From positions 406,001 through 470,000 of the forward strand of contig JAMXDE010000030.1 of the NCBI GenBank assembly GCA_026770025.1: DNA of 64,000 nt, written 5' to 3'. The notes below the pieces were generated by a model, which was not told the DNA's origin, searched no databases, and saw only the letters and a list, made by a program, of their open reading frames with translations. Made by a program: the position numbers and the translations under genes. This DNA is from Craspedostauros australis (Eukaryota; Bacillariophyta; Bacillariophyceae; Mastogloiales; Achnanthaceae). Positions within the stretch are counted from its first letter, which is position 1, and each line of letters starts with the position of its first letter. Below are positions 13,301-24,100 of this stretch, one piece after another.

Positions 13301-14164
13301 CATGGTTGGTTGGTGAACATGGTTGGTGGGTGAACATGGTTGGTGGGTGAACATGGTTGGTGGGTGAACATGGTGGGTGGGTGAACATGGTGGGTGGGTG
13401 AACATGGTGGGTGGGTGAACATGGTGGGTGGGTGAACATGGTTGGTGGGTGAACATGGTTGGTGGGTGAACATGGTTGGTGGGTGAACATGGTTGGTTGG
13501 TGAACATGGTTGGTGGGTGAACATGGTTGGTGGGTGAACATGGTTGGTGGGTGAACATGGTTGGTGGGTGAACATGGTTGGTTGGTGAACATGGTTGGTG
13601 GGTGAACATGGTTGGTGGGTGAACATGGTTGGTGGGTGAACATGGTTGGTTGGTGAACATGGTTGGTTGGTGAACATGGTTGGTTGGTGAACATGGTTGG
13701 TGGGTGAACATGGTTGGTGGGTGAACATGGTTGGTTGGTGAACATGGTTGGTGGGTGAACATGGTTGGTGGGTGAACATGGTTGGTGGGTGAACATGGTT
13801 GGTGGGTGAACATGGTTGGTTGGTGAACATGGTTGGTTGGTGAACATGGTTGGTTGGTGAACATGGTTGGTTGGTGAACATGGTTGGTTGGTGAACATGG
13901 TTGGTTGGTGAACATGGTTGGTTGGTGAACATGGTTGGTTGGTGAACATGGTTGGTGGGTGAACATGGTTGGTGGGTGAACATGGTTGGTGGGTGAACAT
14001 GGTTGGTGGGTGAACATGGTTGGTGGGTGAACATGGTTGGTGGGTGAACATGGTTGGTGGGTGAACATGGTTGGTGGGTGAACATGGTTGGTGGGTGAAC
14101 ATGGTTGGTGGGTGAACATGGTTGGTGGGTGAACATGGTTGGTGGGTGAACATGGTTGGTGTTG
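10309..14164. repeat. 3.85-kb minisatellite with 13-bp and 17-bp units
   Basis: A tandem array of about 265 units. It grows out of a short (ggtggtgaat)-type stretch at 10309-10380. From there to about 12800 the unit is 13 bases, ggttggtgaacat, first almost pure and then mixed from about 11580 with a ggtgggtgaacat variant. From about 12800 to 14160 the unit is 17 bases with an added ggtg or ggtt (gaacatggttggtgggt). The plus strand is G/T-rich with few C. The plus strand has TGA in every unit, while the minus strand has no stop in any frame, giving three overlapping open frames of 1296-1340 codons. I treat these as by-products of the repeat, not genes. Confidence 0.97.
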
Positions 14165-14419
14165 ATGTGTCTGTGGTGGCAGTGTTTGATTGTGTGAATA
14201 GTCTCTGAGCAGTTAGCGTTAGTACAAGTGTTGGGGTTGGGTTGGAAGTTCGACGTCGTTACAAACCGTGCGAGCTGCGTCACGAATATCGTTTTCATTC
14301 TCGGCGAGCTGCGTCATGATTGGGGAAGCTTTCGCGTCTTGGCAAACTGAGAAAATGTGAGTGAAGTGGAACAAGGGAATGTCGTGACGTCAACAGCAAC
14401 TTATTTATGCATACGGTGT
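14165..14419. other. Unique spacer between the minisatellite and a transposase remnant
   Basis: Non-repetitive sequence bordering the array. A minus-strand frame beginning with ATG at 14298 runs leftward into the array for 1340 codons. Its first 50 or so codons are unique sequence with no recognisable domain. Confidence 0.4.
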
Positions 14420-15030
14420 CCTTATGCTTTTCATCAAGGACTTTCTTGCAGAGGTTACATTGGTTCGTTTTCAATTCGGATGGATCAATCGGATCGACGA
14501 TGGGGTTGCGAAGCAGCTGGCATTGTTGCTATGGAAGATGACCTCCTTGAGACCGTTGTGTAGTTTGGGTAGAATGTCTCTGAGGAGAAGCTTCAGCACA
14601 GCATTGACCTGCAGAGTCTCTTGTGTAGGACGGCCCTCGATGAGCAGGTTGATGAATCAATGTTCGAATCTTCCACCCACAAAGACGACTGTCATCACAC
14701 CCAGAAGTGACATTCCTGCTTTTCCAACGAACTCACTTTGGGTCTCTTCGTTCGCGGTGGGGAGGAACTTGCACTTGTGGTCAAATTTGGCTACACATGC
14801 ATGTGGGTGGGTCATCAAGTATTGGTTGTTTCGCTCACTTTGCTTGAACTGCACCATCGCCCTGATCCGATGGGCCATGTACATTCTCATCTGATTGCTG
14901 CAGAAGTCGACTGCGCGTGGCATCGTTTCCACCTCCAGTGTCGTCTGTAATCCATTGCATGTCAGTTTCGACGGCTTTCTTGGTGCAGATTGGGAAGAAC
15001 GTCATGGCAGCAGCGTATTTCTTGCAGACG
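14420..15030 (-). pseudogene. DDE transposase-like fragment
   Basis: The minus strand gives a protein-like frame with an HxxxRAMVQFKQSERN block near 14840, then FDHKCKFLP, EFVGKAGMSLLGVMTVVF near 14710, and VIFHSNNASCF near 14510. This order (an acidic/beta block, a glycine-rich strand, then a QSDNA-like motif) resembles the catalytic core of DDE-type integrases encoded by large algal and oomycete transposons. The Asp expected in the last motif is Asn here. A TGA near 14653 and another stop after 14480 break the frame. The assignment comes from motif layout only. Confidence 0.4.
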
Positions 15031-15501
15031 TGCTTCGATGGCTAATAGAGCTAAACTAGTATCCACCTTAGAGAGAGAGACTACGAATCATCCGACCAGT
15101 CAGCATTCCAGTAGATCGAATGAATACTTCACCGGCCCCCACGTTTGGGGACAGATCCAGAACATTGAAGCAGACCTTTGGAACCCGTGTCAAGGAACCA
15201 GAAGGGTTCCGATAACCAAGCCACTGACACCCATCATCGCCAAAACGCCGACACAGGGAAACAGTGCCCCAGCAACGCACATCATCGCGCCTTGTCTCTC
15301 ATGGAACACAGCCAAGGGATCTTGACCCACGGTACATGGGCTACACGACCCATACACACTGTCACTCAGGACACCACAGGAGATCCTCCCTGCGGGGAAG
15401 AACTTTAGCACTAACCTCATAATCCGCACGTTTCTTCACCATCTACCAGTATTCTCAATCGACTACTTGTGGAACAGAAGACTCTCGTTCGGACCTGCTT
15501 G
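15031..15501. other. Gap inside the transposase remnant
   Basis: Frequent stops occur in all minus-strand frames. The stretch separates the two readable parts of the remnant and shows no recognisable domain. Confidence 0.35.
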
Positions 15502-16980
15502 TCAATCAAGCCTCTGCCCTACAGCTAAACAACAGCCAACAAGACAACAGCCATTACGTTTGGGCTCTATTAATGGCTGCTGATCACATTTGGTGAGAGC
15601 AAATGTTGCAGAGTGGAGATGGTCCTCATCACACTCAACTTGCATATGGTAGTGGGTATACTCCCATCTCACAAAGGTGAAAGTAGCGTCAGCATTGTCC
15701 AACAGCATGGCAACCCCCATGCGTGGATCTGCAGTCGCCTCGATGCTGGGGAGTAATTCCAAGATCCTTCCCATCATGAGTTTGAACTCAGTGATGACGT
15801 TCGACATGTCCATGTAGTAGGAGGACAAGGCAGTGTGTGACGTGCCACATCTTGTCAGCAGCTTGAGGAGGTCAAGGAAGGTGGGAAAGCTGACTGCATT
15901 GTCATTGTCCTTGATGTAGTCACAGAACAGTTCCATTGGAGGAGCACTGTCATGTACAAGGAGTGGCAAGTTGTCATTGACATTGCCATCGAGCATCACA
16001 GTATGCAATCTGCCACCCTTGTGGTGCCTGATGGTTGTGATGTACGAGATGGCGTTATTGAGGGAGTCTTTGGGTGGACGGTAAGGTTGCTCTATTTCAG
16101 GAATTGACTTTCGAGAAAGAAGCGTGTCCACCAAATCCTTCAATCGACTGTGCGTTTCTTGGCGCATGGTGATCCGAGTGTTGGCAACCCTGCGTTGTTC
16201 TTCTGCTGGCAGGGCACGATGGTGCAATTGCAGGATGAGCTTGCACTCCGTGGTGCCACTTGTGCACACCAGCATCGCACGTGCAGCTTTGGAGAAGTCG
16301 TCATTTCCAGAGAAGGCGAAGCAACAGACAGTCTCCGCCAATCCCACAGGAGGGAGAGCCTTGTCATGCCGGACATCCTTGATGGCATTGCACAGATGGG
16401 GTGGAGCCATGGTGTTGGGAGAAGCTGTGGTCCAAAAGATGGAAGCCTGCTCTTCTCATGCTCGTTCCATGCAGCCCCAAAGGTATTTATTGGCCTTGGT
16501 CACATTCCCTGGATATCCACTCTTCAGGAAGTCTGTGAGCGTGTCCACGTCTCTGCCAGCCATACCAAAGAGGGATAGGAGCTTCCTCTTTGCAGACATA
16601 TCCTTCATCCAGGTGGGCCATCCAGAGTCTGAGACTTCGTTGTTGATGATGGTGTCACCCATCATTGCATCACCATTGTGATCATTGTCAATGTTGGTCG
16701 GGACTGGAGCAGACATGATGATGCTGCGATTTGCTCGGACATGCGGACGAGATGCTGCTTCGGAGTCATTTCGATTGCCACCATCCTGGGCAAAGCCAAC
16801 CTGCCCAGCTCCTTTGTGGTTTGTTCCACATTGCGGGCAGAACGAGAGTCTCACATATGCCGGATTGCAGCAACCGCAGAAAAAGATACCATGACCTTGA
16901 CATTCCAAGTTGCCAAAGCAGGTGATTGGTACGCTGTGTGTGAATGGTGGTATTGGATAGGTGATGTATGGAGCAGGCAC
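15502..16980 (-). pseudogene. Transposon-encoded protein remnant with a Cys cluster, one internal stop
   Basis: One minus-strand frame spans 15502-16980 (about 490 codons) with a single internal TGA at 16456-16458. The first 60 residues hold a cysteine cluster (CGCCNPAYVRLSFCPQCG) like a zinc ribbon. The rest is helical, with a block SFPTFLDLLKLLTRCGTSH and a His/Cys-containing end. It reads toward the DDE-like fragment at 14420-15030, and together they could be one transposase of 800 or more residues. It abuts repeat D at 16982. The first codon in frame is GTG, not ATG, so the true start was probably lost when D inserted. Function is inferred from position. Confidence 0.45.
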
Positions 16981-17129
16981 TTGTTGGAAATCCAGGGTGG
17001 AAACAGCAGACTAATCATTGTTAGAATCTACTTCTTCCAACTGTGAGCTCTTCATTGCTCTCTTCTCTTGATAATCAATCTCCTGCTGGAATCCCCATGG
17101 TTGCATCTGCTAATTCAGCATGCGTCCAT

Positions 17130-17301
17130 CTTGCATTCATCTTGCATTCATCATCATCCTGCATGCACAGCAGGGTTGCCTATCTCGTGAATCCATTTTC
17201 TTGTCTTGCATTCATCTTGCATTCATCTTGCACTCATCTTGCATTCAACATCATCCTGCATGCACAGCAGGGTTGCCTATCTTGTGAATCCATCATCTCG
17301 T
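17130..17301. repeat. Tandem duplication of 75-97 bp
   Basis: Two diverged copies, 17130-17204 and 17205-17301. Each begins with repeated cttgcattcat words and carries the shared core cctgcatgcacagcagggtt. They lie inside repeat D copy 2. Confidence 0.8.
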
Positions 17302-17376
17302 CTTGCTTCAGATAGTTTCATTGGCGTAGTCAGTTGCGATTCATAGGCATTCCTGACTTGCTTCATTCGGTCGGAT

Positions 17377-18171
17377 TGTTGGCAAGTTCCGCTCACGGTA
17401 ACCTACGATCGTGGAAGATGGTGGTGGTTGATAGTCGTCTGTTTGCTATTTCATTAGTTGGCTACTCCGATACTCTCGGTGTACACCAGTTGTCTTGCCC
17501 GATGCTCTCGGCGCTTCAATCTGTTTCGTAGATTCAGTCTCCGACTATGAGTCGGTACGCGAGATCCTCTCTCGCTCCTCTCTGTATTCTCTCTCTCCCT
17601 CTTTCTCAACATCATGTGCTCATGCTACACGATACTCCGTGTTCGATGCGTGCTCCGCATTCGACACTCCGTTCATTCAGTACTGGCTTCTACTCCATGA
17701 GTACTTACCATTTGAAGTTCACCTTCAGTATCCATGATCTTCATGGGTCATCGTATCTTCGCCTCCTGCTCTGACTTGGAGACAGCTGTCGACGTGGTGA
17801 CATGTTGACATCCTGTCGACGTCAGTAGGCGTCCTTCTGCTCTCCAGATGTCATGTTCCATTGGTGATGCAGTAGTCTGTCAGATGATATCGTCATCTGA
17901 GGTTTAGTTGGGAAGTACCTCGAGATTCTCTTGGTACCATTGATGCATGGACGGACGATCTTCTGATTCTCTCAGAAATCGTTATTTGCAAATTTCCTCC
18001 AGAAATCTTGCCCCTTTTCGTGTGTTCCATTTCCCCTGTAATTCTGACGAATCACAATATACTATCGACACGAATGTAGTTATACCGTCCAAGTGCGTAT
18101 GAGAGAATAGCGGGTGAACGATGCACATATACACGTACATCTTGACGTATACTCACATGTACATCTCGACA
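17377..18171 (-). repeat. 3' LTR of the intact copia element
   Basis: 795 bases, TGTTGGCAAG to CTCGACA on the plus strand. It contains a perfect 8-base inverted repeat with a 5-base loop at 17880-17900 and an ACGTCA word near 17819. Being downstream of the coding region on the minus strand, it would supply the polyadenylation signal. Confidence 0.97.
17880..17900. promoter_or_regulatory. Conserved palindrome in the family A LTR
   Basis: tcagatga-tatcg-tcatctga has perfect 8-base arms. The same 21 bases occur in the other LTR (24948-24968) and in the older solo LTR (4302-4322), although those copies differ elsewhere. It could be a protein-binding site or an RNA hairpin near the transcript end. 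The role is inferred. Confidence 0.45.
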
Positions 18172-18179
18172 CCCTTCCT
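18172..18179 (-). promoter_or_regulatory. Polypurine tract
   Basis: On the minus strand AGGAAGGG lies directly before the TGTCGAG start of the 3' LTR, the expected place for priming plus-strand DNA synthesis by LTR elements. Confidence 0.75.
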
Positions 18180-18191
18180 GTGTGCATTCGG

Positions 18192-21100
18192 TCATTCGAA
18201 TGTTCTCGATGTGTCAAGGTACGACTTCTCGTGTTCGCGTTGTAAGTCGGCCTTGATGTTCTTGGTGAATCCGTCACTTGTGTTCTGTTCGGATTTTACA
18301 AAAATGATTTCGATGGTTTTGTTGATTACCATGTTCCTCACGTAGTGATGGCGCACGTCGATGTGCCGCGATCGTTGGGATGTTGATGGGTTCTTGGCGA
18401 TGAAGATCGCTCCGATGTTGTCCACACGGACCTTGATCGGTGTCTTCACTGGGACGCCCACACTTTCGAGTAGCTGTACAACGAAGAAGATTTCCTTTGC
18501 CGCTTCGGAAAGGGCAACGTATTCTGCTTCGGATGAGCTGAGTGTGACGGCTTTCTGTGCCTTGGATCGCCAAAGGATTGGTACCTTGCACAGATATAGG
18601 ATGAATCCCCCTACGCTGATTCTTGTGTTCTTGTCTCCTGCATATTCGCTGTCGCAGAAGAGCTCCATGTCCCAGCCGTCGTCGTCTGGACGTGCTGGAT
18701 GGATCTTCAATCCATAGTCCTTTGTATCGATCACATACTTGATGATCCGATACATCTCCTTCATTGCGGCCTTGGTGGGCCCAATCAATACCTTGGAGAG
18801 TTCCCTCACAGGGTTCGCGATATCTGGTCGCGAGTGCTTGATGAGGAAGAGTAGCATACCGACGCCTCGGCGGTATTCGGCATGTTCTTCCGGTCCGACC
18901 TTCTGTAGTCCGTTATCTTCGGATGGTCGTACGATGATTTGGCCCGGGGTTCCCAGTGTCCCATAGCGTTGCATCTTCTCAACCTTGGTTCCGAACTCTT
19001 CGATGAGGTGTCGGATGAGATGTGGCTGACGCAATGTCGCTCTAGTCTTGTCATGGTTCAGTTCGATGTTACAGCTGAGGTAGTCTCCAAGTCCGCGCTC
19101 GATTGTCACCTTGAATTTGCTGCCTTGGATGTCCTTCAGGAATGTTTCCAGTGCCTTGGAGTCTCCACAACAGAAACAATCGTCCACGTAGATGGCCACG
19201 ATCATGCTTCCTTCGTTCGTCTTCCTGTAGAACAGGCACGGGTCTGCTGCGCTCTGTTCGAAGTTGATATTCTTGAAGGTCGATACCAACATCTTGAACC
19301 ATTGCCTGGCGCTCTGTACAAGTCCGTAGATTGGCTTGTGTAGGGTCAGGGCTTCGTCTGGTTGATGATCCATCCCGTTGGGACAGTTCATGTAGATCTC
19401 CTCGTCAAGGTCTCCATGTAGGAATGCCGTTACGACATCGACGAGTGCGCAGTCCATCTTCTTGATCAGCATGATCACCATCATGACCCGATAGGTCACG
19501 TCATGGATGACGGGTGAGTAATGCTCTTGGAAGTCCACTCCTGCGATTTGTGAATAGCCACATGCAACGAGCTGCGCTCGATGTGTGCCGTCACGTTTCA
19601 GCTTGAAGACCCATTTGCACTTGCAGCATCTGCGGCTGCGTGGGATGGCGTCTCGTTTGATCTTGCTATATACCTTGCGTGTATCCATGGAGTCGAACTC
19701 CTTCTTGATGGCTGCTCGATATCCCTTCCGGTGGATAGGATCTGGGTGATTGAAGGCTCCGTCGAACGTTGTAGGTTCGATGTGCTTCTCTGGTTCCTTG
19801 TTCTCGTCCTGCATCGACAGTCCGATGTCGATCGCTGGTGATTCGGTAATGATTGCATTCATTCCATATAATCCAGTTGTACTATGGTGAGTGATCTCGA
19901 CCTCTTCATCTTCGTTTTCGATTTCTTCGTCATCTGTAGTTTCGTTGTTGGAATCGTCGATCATCTCGTCGCTGAGTTCGTCACTCGCCTCATTGGATGA
20001 TGGATTGCTCTCATAGCCTTCTTCCTTTCGACCTCGTTCGTTGAAGTCTGCGAGCTCGCGCAGAGCTCTGGAAATACTCTTCCCTGTAGTTGGCTTGGGA
20101 TTAACTTCTCCCTTCCTGCCTCGTGCTTCGTGACGTCGGATCCTCTCCTTTCTAGCTATGTCACGCTTGTTTGGCTTGCTCGGTGGAGGTTTGGATGGTG
20201 TGCCATGTGTAGACCTCGCTGGTGTGTTCGGAGGAGTGACGCCTGTGTCATCGTCGGTTTCGTCGCCGGATGGTATGATCTCGTCATTCTCGTGATTGGA
20301 TTCGCTCCGATCTTCCTCGTCGTTATGGACTGATGGAGTTGCTACTCCGTCGTCCTCATTATCCTCATCATCGCTGTCTGATAGGATATAGTACATGTTA
20401 CTGTCAGCAAAGGATACTCTCCTTGCTTTCGATGCTTGACGCGTTGCCGTCCTTGGCGTTGCTCCCTTCCGTCCGATGGTTGTGAAGCCGTCTGCGTCCG
20501 TTGTTCCTGTCTCGTTGGATATGTTCGGTGCTGGTGCCCAGCCACGGAACTGTCCGTATGATTGGTTGAGCCACTTGATGTCCCGTGAACAGATGAGTGA
20601 CTTGGTCGATGGTCTGTACATGTTGTAGACCCCTGATGCATGTTGGTGTGCATATCCGATGAACACCATCTCTTCTCCTCTGTTCTTGAGCTTGGCAGTA
20701 ATCCCGCCGTAGGTAGTCTTCATAACACCCACCTCTCCAAACGTGCGGAGTGCATCCGCATATGGTGGATCGTTGTCGAAGAATTGTCGATGTGGTGACT
20801 CCTTCTGGTTCTTCGCTACAGTGATGTTGGCGATGGCGGTGGCAGTGCTAGCGGCTGCTGCCCACAGGCCATGCCTATACTCTTCGTCGAGCTGTGCTCC
20901 GTTGAGCATGGAGCGGATCTTGGTGTAGAGGTACGCGAACTTGCGTTCCACTCTGCCGTTCTGTTGCGGCGTGTTCGATGCCGTGTATTCGAATTTCACG
21001 TTGAGTCCTGCATCGATGAGAACATCCTCCGTGGATTTGTTCTCTCCGCTGTTGTCACCTCGGAAGATGATCTGTTGGTCACCAGTCTGTGACTTGATCG

Positions 21101-24100
21101 TCTGGACGAATCGTTTGATGTATCCTGGTTGATCACTTTTGTTCTTGAGAAAGAAACTCCAGCAGTGATCCGTGCAGTCGTCAACGATCAGGGTCCAGTA
21201 GCGTTTATCTCCGAAGCTTATGTGTTTAGTGTAACTAATATCAATGAAGAGTCGTTCGCCGCGGCGAGTCGCTCTTGGAATGGTTGTCTTTGGGATGTTC
21301 TTCACTCTTGCGTTCGCAACCGCGCAGTCGCGACACACCGGCATCTCGCCGATGATTGTCCATCCGTACTGAGCGGCTGTCCGCTTCATGGTCTCGAGCG
21401 GCGCGTGCCCGAGCATTCGGTGCAGGTTCACCACGCTGATCTCCTTGGATGGATTCTTGACGATGGCTGTGCAAGCCTTGTCGTCGTCTGTTGGCATGAT
21501 GGGGTGCATCTGCACTCCCGTGATGAATCCGTTGGATGTGGGGAAGACTCGATCGAACACGATCTTCATTCCGGATCCGTTGATGATGTCCATCAGAATG
21601 CCGTTGCTACCAAGTTGGTAACCGTTGTACAGAGCCTTGTTCGTGGAGAAAAGGTTCACCGCCATTTTCGGTGTGTACTTCACGTCATCGAGCCGGATGA
21701 CGTGGCCAGTGTTGTCTCGTTGCTTGACCTTCAAGCGAATAGATCCCATCTTAGGAGAGTCCAGCTTTGTGCTGTCTCCCACTTGGACGAATGACTTGAT
21801 GTGCCGCACGTTGAAGAGAGCGGCGTCTGAATTGACGATGTGACACGAAGCTCCACTGTCGGCGAGCCAGGTGTCCTTGTTGACCTTGTCTTTGTATCTG
21901 GTACTGAGCTCGTGGAGCTGCTCCACGGCTGCCGCAGCTATCTCGTCGTTGAAGCTGCCGTCGTCGTCGTCTTCGTGGACTCCATCTTCGTTGTATGGAT
22001 GATGATGGTCTCCGTCATCCATGTCGTCGGGTAGTTGCGCATAGTCCGATGGAATGGTGCTGTTTCGATGTGATCCTGTGGCTGGATCGTACGGGTGGAC
22101 GCGTGGTCGTTCGCGTAAGAGTACGCGCATACATCCTCCAAGGATGTAATGAAGATCCGTCTCTGGGATCGTCTCTGTCTCGGCTGCTTCCAGTATGCGA
22201 TTGATCACAACCGAATTGGCGAGAATCTCTTCGATCGATCTGAAGTTCTCGGATAGGATCGATCCCATCATGTTCACCCATATCGGTCTGAGCACTCCTT
22301 GTACATGCCCTGGGAAGAGGTTTGTTCCTGCTTCCATTACGGCATCGAAGATAAGTTGCTTCTGGATTACCAATGCTGTTGCTGTTGCATATGGGACGGT
22401 GTCATGACGGTGGAGGTAGTTGGACCTGTTGGGATCTTCGATTGGTGGGAAGTCGATATTCCCAGGGTATACGACACGCTCGTTTGGATTGAAGCTGTCG
22501 TCTGGATGATTGCCGTCCACCGATTCGTCGCTGTCATCCTCGTCGAAGATGCCCGATCTGTTGTTCCCCGCCGCTGGAGGAGGAGGCGCCGCGCCGCGGT
22601 CCGCCTCGTCGTCTTCATCTGCGCCGTCCTCGTCGGCGTCGTCGTCGTCATCACTCATGGCCTCTTCGATGTCACTATCGTTGGCCTCGTTGTCCATCTC
22701 AGCTTCGTCGCCGTATGAACCGATCAGGTCGTGCGCGTTGAAGCAGCATTCGTAGCTCACTTCGCGTCTTGGATCCACCTCGTGGATAATTGGCTCCTCG
22801 TTGAGCCACTCCGGGATGATCTCATCACCCTGCACTTCGTCGTCACTCCCGACGTACTCGAAGTTATCGAAGAAGGAGTCTTCGATGTAGTCGTCGGACA
22901 CCAACATGCAGAGCGGCATGTCCTTTGCCGAGAGTACCATCTCGTGTCCGCTCTTGTCGTGTCCTTGCGTTGCTGTGTTGGCCTGCTCGTCGGCCTTCTT
23001 CTCGTTGAACTTCTTCTTTCGGCACTCCGCCTCGCGGTGTCCGAAGATGCCGCAGTAGTTGCACTTGCCCTTGAAGCCGCTTCCCTTGTTGCGCTTTCCG
23101 TTCATCTTGTTGTTGTTGTTGTTGTTGTTTTTCTTGTTGTTCGATTTCTTGCGTTCTGGGCAATCGGCGGATCTATGGCCATACACACCACAGTTGTGGC
23201 AAGTACCCTTGAAGTTACCGGTGCTTGTGAAGCCGGTGTCGTTGCTCTTCGTGTTGCTGTCTTGGAAGTCGTCGACGTATGCCTTGCCTCCTCTGTGCGT
23301 GGCATATGCAGTGCGGAGTACTCCTCTGATCGTGTTGATGGTAACCAGCTCCGGATTGAACGTGAGTTGGTGTTGGAGGTTCACGACGTGGGTTTTGTAT
23401 TCCACGCTCACCGTGCTGAGAATCTGCATGATCATTTCTTCGTCCGTGATCTCATACTTGACATCGTGGAGACGCGATCGTAGACTTTCGAGTTGTGTGA
23501 TGTAGATGTCGGGGTCCGTGTCTCTTTTCATCTTTTCGTTGTTGAATTGACGCTTGAGTTTGATCTTCGTTACCGCGTCGGATGGACGGAACTTCTCCGC
23601 GAGAACGTTCCACGCTCCGTGTGCGTCTCCTTCGGGGTAGTCGTCGGAGATGCATTGGTTGATGTACTGGATGGCCTGCTTACCTTTTCCTTTCTCTGCA
23701 TCCATCATGAGGATCAGATCGCTGAAGCAGTCGCATCCCAGTTCGTAGATTTCCTCCATCGCTTCCTTGTCTTCATCGGTGGCTGCTGCGATCTCGCTCA
23801 CTGTTGGAACCTTGGTCTTCCCCAACATTACGTCTCTCGTCTTCTGTGCACGAGCGTATGCCTTCGCTTGGGACTCCCATGCGCTGTAGTCTTCCTGTTC
23901 ACCGCTGAACATTGGCGCCTTGATGCGTCGCTTGTTCATGTTGGCTGATGTCGCCATGTTGGTTCGTTGTTTCGTCGTTGGTGCGCTCGCGCCCTTGATT
24001 TCCGTCGGTTTCTGTGTTGCCGATTCTTCGATTTTCGCTTGTTGTTTCGCGAGGATTGATTTGCTCACAAATTCTCCTCCTGGTGGTGTCTCACTTTTCC

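Noticed and set aside
10309-14164. CRISPR-like array
   Set aside because: There are no unique spacers. The units are directly adjacent tandem repeats in a eukaryotic setting.
10176-14298. Three minus-strand open frames of 1296-1340 codons over the minisatellite
   Set aside because: All three frames are open at once for the trivial reason that the repeat unit lacks stops. Variants show no preference for any frame, so none is called as a gene.
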